A stretch of 25,007 nucleotides of DNA, from NCBI GenBank assembly GCA_036658435.1, contig JAVXEO010000033.1:1-25007 (forward strand), written 5' to 3'. Shown here one piece after another: positions 24,111-25,007 of this stretch. Source of the DNA: DIGJ01 sp036658435. GTDB taxonomy: Bacteria > Bacillota > Clostridia > Lachnospirales > Lachnospiraceae. The notes beneath the pieces are model-generated. The model had not been told where the DNA came from and ran no database searches. It saw nothing but the letters and a program-made list of their open reading frames with translations. A program made the position numbers and the translations under genes. The number at the start of each line of letters is the position of its first letter. Positions within the stretch are counted from its first letter, which is position 1.

Positions 24111-24644
24111 TTATTCCTCTAGCAGTCCATCCATTATGTGAACGATTACTTTCTTATTCTCTGTATCAATTTTCTTTACACATTCATCAATAACCGGAAG
24201 CAGAATTTCCTTACCATTGGTTGTGGTTACTACATAAACGTCATTGGCACTGGTAGTCAGAACTTCTGTGAGAACTCCAATTTTTGTTCCTTCTTGGGAT
24301 TCTACTTCTGCGTTTATTATATCACAAATAAAGTATTCATTTTCATCCAGTGGGACGGCGTTTTCCCGAGTAATAAGTAAATCTTTACCCTTATATTTTT
24401 CTATTTCATTAATATCATCATAGCCTTTAAACTTAAGAATTACCATTTGTTTAAAAAAACGTACGGAGGTAATTTCTAATAAAATATGCTCTTTTCCGGT
24501 ATCAAGAAATACTTCTTTTAATTGTTTAAATCGAGTATTGTCGTCGGTGGTTGAAAAAACTTTAACTTCGCCATGAATACCATGTGTACTGGATATAACC
24601 CCAACGCGAAGAAAATCTTGGTTGGTACTGGATTGATTTTGCAT
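24111..24644 (-). CDS. rimM: 16S rRNA processing protein RimM
   Basis: Assists maturation of the 30S head. N-terminal RimM domain from FLRVGVISSTHGIHGEVKVFSTTDD to about residue 95; PRC-barrel-like C-terminal domain with EYFICDIINAEV and NDVYVV...GKEILLPVIDECVKKID. The open frame extends to a GTG at 24713, but that codon lies inside a terminator hairpin; AGGAG 11 bases before the ATG at 24644 gives a 177-residue protein starting MQNQSSTNQDFLRVG, close to family length. Confidence 0.96.
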   Translation of the reverse strand: MQNQSSTNQDFLRVGVISSTHGIHGEVKVFSTTDDNTRFKQLKEVFLDTGKEHILLEITSVRFFKQMVILKFKGYDDINEIEKYKGKDLLITRENAVPLDENEYFICDIINAEVESQEGTKIGVLTEVLTTSANDVYVVTTTNGKEILLPVIDECVKKIDTENKKVIVHIMDGLLEE

Positions 24645-24695
24645 AATTTTGGAAACTCCTATTCTTATATATGGCTTCCATCCGGAAGAATTTGT

Positions 24696-24732
24696 AAACA
24701 TAAAAAAACGCACAAGTGCGCTTTTTATGTTT
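24696..24732 (-). terminator. Intrinsic terminator between khpA and rimM
   Basis: On the minus strand GCGCAC and GTGCG form a GC-rich stem around a small loop, followed at once by seven Ts (24702-24708). Outer AAACAT/ATGTTT arms extend the pairing. It sits about 20 bases past the khpA stop codon. It could end or attenuate transcription before rimM. Confidence 0.75.
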
Positions 24733-24751
24733 ATTTAAATTTGCATGATCA

Positions 24752-24979
24752 TTATATTATGTCTACAATGACCTTTTTATCTTCTCGGGAAGCAGCAGCT
24801 TTTACTACACTACGTATGCTTTTGGCTACCCTGCCTTGCTTTCCGATTACTTTGCCCATATCATCTGCAGCAACTTTGAGTTCTATGATGGTTCCTTTTT
24901 CGCTTTCACTCTCTGTTACGATTACTTCTTCAGGATGATCAACGAGTGATTTAGCAATTACTTCAACTAATTCTTTCAC
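24752..24979 (-). CDS. khpA: KH-domain RNA-binding protein KhpA (YlqC)
   Basis: A 75-residue protein made of a single KH domain, with the RNA-binding GxxG loop in GKVIGKQGRVAKSI (GKQG at 46-49). KhpA binds RNA, often with KhpB/EloR, and affects cell elongation and division in some Firmicutes. It starts with GTG at 24979, preceded by GAGGTG. In Bacillus ylqC lies between rpsP and rimM; rpsP should lie just beyond the right edge. The small ylqD found in Bacillus is missing here. Confidence 0.96.
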   Translation of the reverse strand: MKELVEVIAKSLVDHPEEVIVTESESEKGTIIELKVAADDMGKVIGKQGRVAKSIRSVVKAAASREDKKVIVDII

Positions 24980-25007
24980 TACAATTCACCTCTTATTTTG
25001 TAATACC

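Noticed and set aside
24645..24713. Longer N-terminus of RimM starting at a GTG at 24713
   Set aside because: The extension is encoded by a terminator hairpin and its flank, and does not resemble RimM.

Overview
The window looks like a low-GC, endospore-forming, motile Gram-positive anaerobe of the Clostridia, most like the Lachnospiraceae and relatives. The basis is AT-rich DNA with AGGAGG-type ribosome binding sites, a spoIVA gene with a sigma-E-like promoter, a flagellar rod gene, an RNase HII/RbgA/L19/TrmD/RimM/KH gene order like the Bacillus ylq region, and a der-plsY-gpsA-spoIVA block. The taxon is an inference from gene content. All 22 genes lie on the minus strand, so transcription runs from high to low coordinates. 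No tRNA, rRNA, CRISPR array, insertion sequence or prophage was seen, and no stretch above 300 bases lacks a gene.

Layout in transcription order. (1) 24979-18207 is a translation and envelope block: khpA, terminator, rimM, trmD, flgB, then rplS with its own promoter and an L19-leader-like hairpin, a strong terminator, and a tight run of signal peptidase, rbgA, two more signal peptidases, rnhB, a standalone FlhB C-terminal domain and yraN. (2) 18074-10371 is a trigger-factor-like lipoprotein, a DUF512 radical SAM protein, der (interrupted by 10 Ns at an assembly gap), plsY, gpsA, a DUF308-like membrane protein and spoIVA. It links GTPase-driven 50S assembly and phospholipid initiation to spore coat formation. 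(3) 10141-8990 is a secreted SH3/NlpC-P60 cell wall hydrolase with a perfect consensus promoter. (4) 8886-1 is a DNA repair and tRNA modification operon: a membrane-anchored MutS-like ATPase, rnhA, mutS, mutL (with the latent endonuclease motif), miaA and a PLP-dependent methionine gamma-lyase-like protein cut by the window edge.

Most of the window is conserved housekeeping DNA, and I see no clear new defence or mobile system. The points most worth a second look are a perfect 19-bp inverted repeat inside a signal peptidase gene; a near-consensus promoter whose -35 box is built from a terminator hairpin loop; the membrane-anchored MutS homologue heading the mismatch repair operon; a lone flgB between trmD and rplS; three signal peptidase I paralogues around rbgA; and a 10-bp palindrome on the spoIVA sigma-E promoter. 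Several gene starts are placed here by ribosome binding sites downstream of the longest open frame (miaA at a TTG, DUF308, rplS, trmD, rimM).
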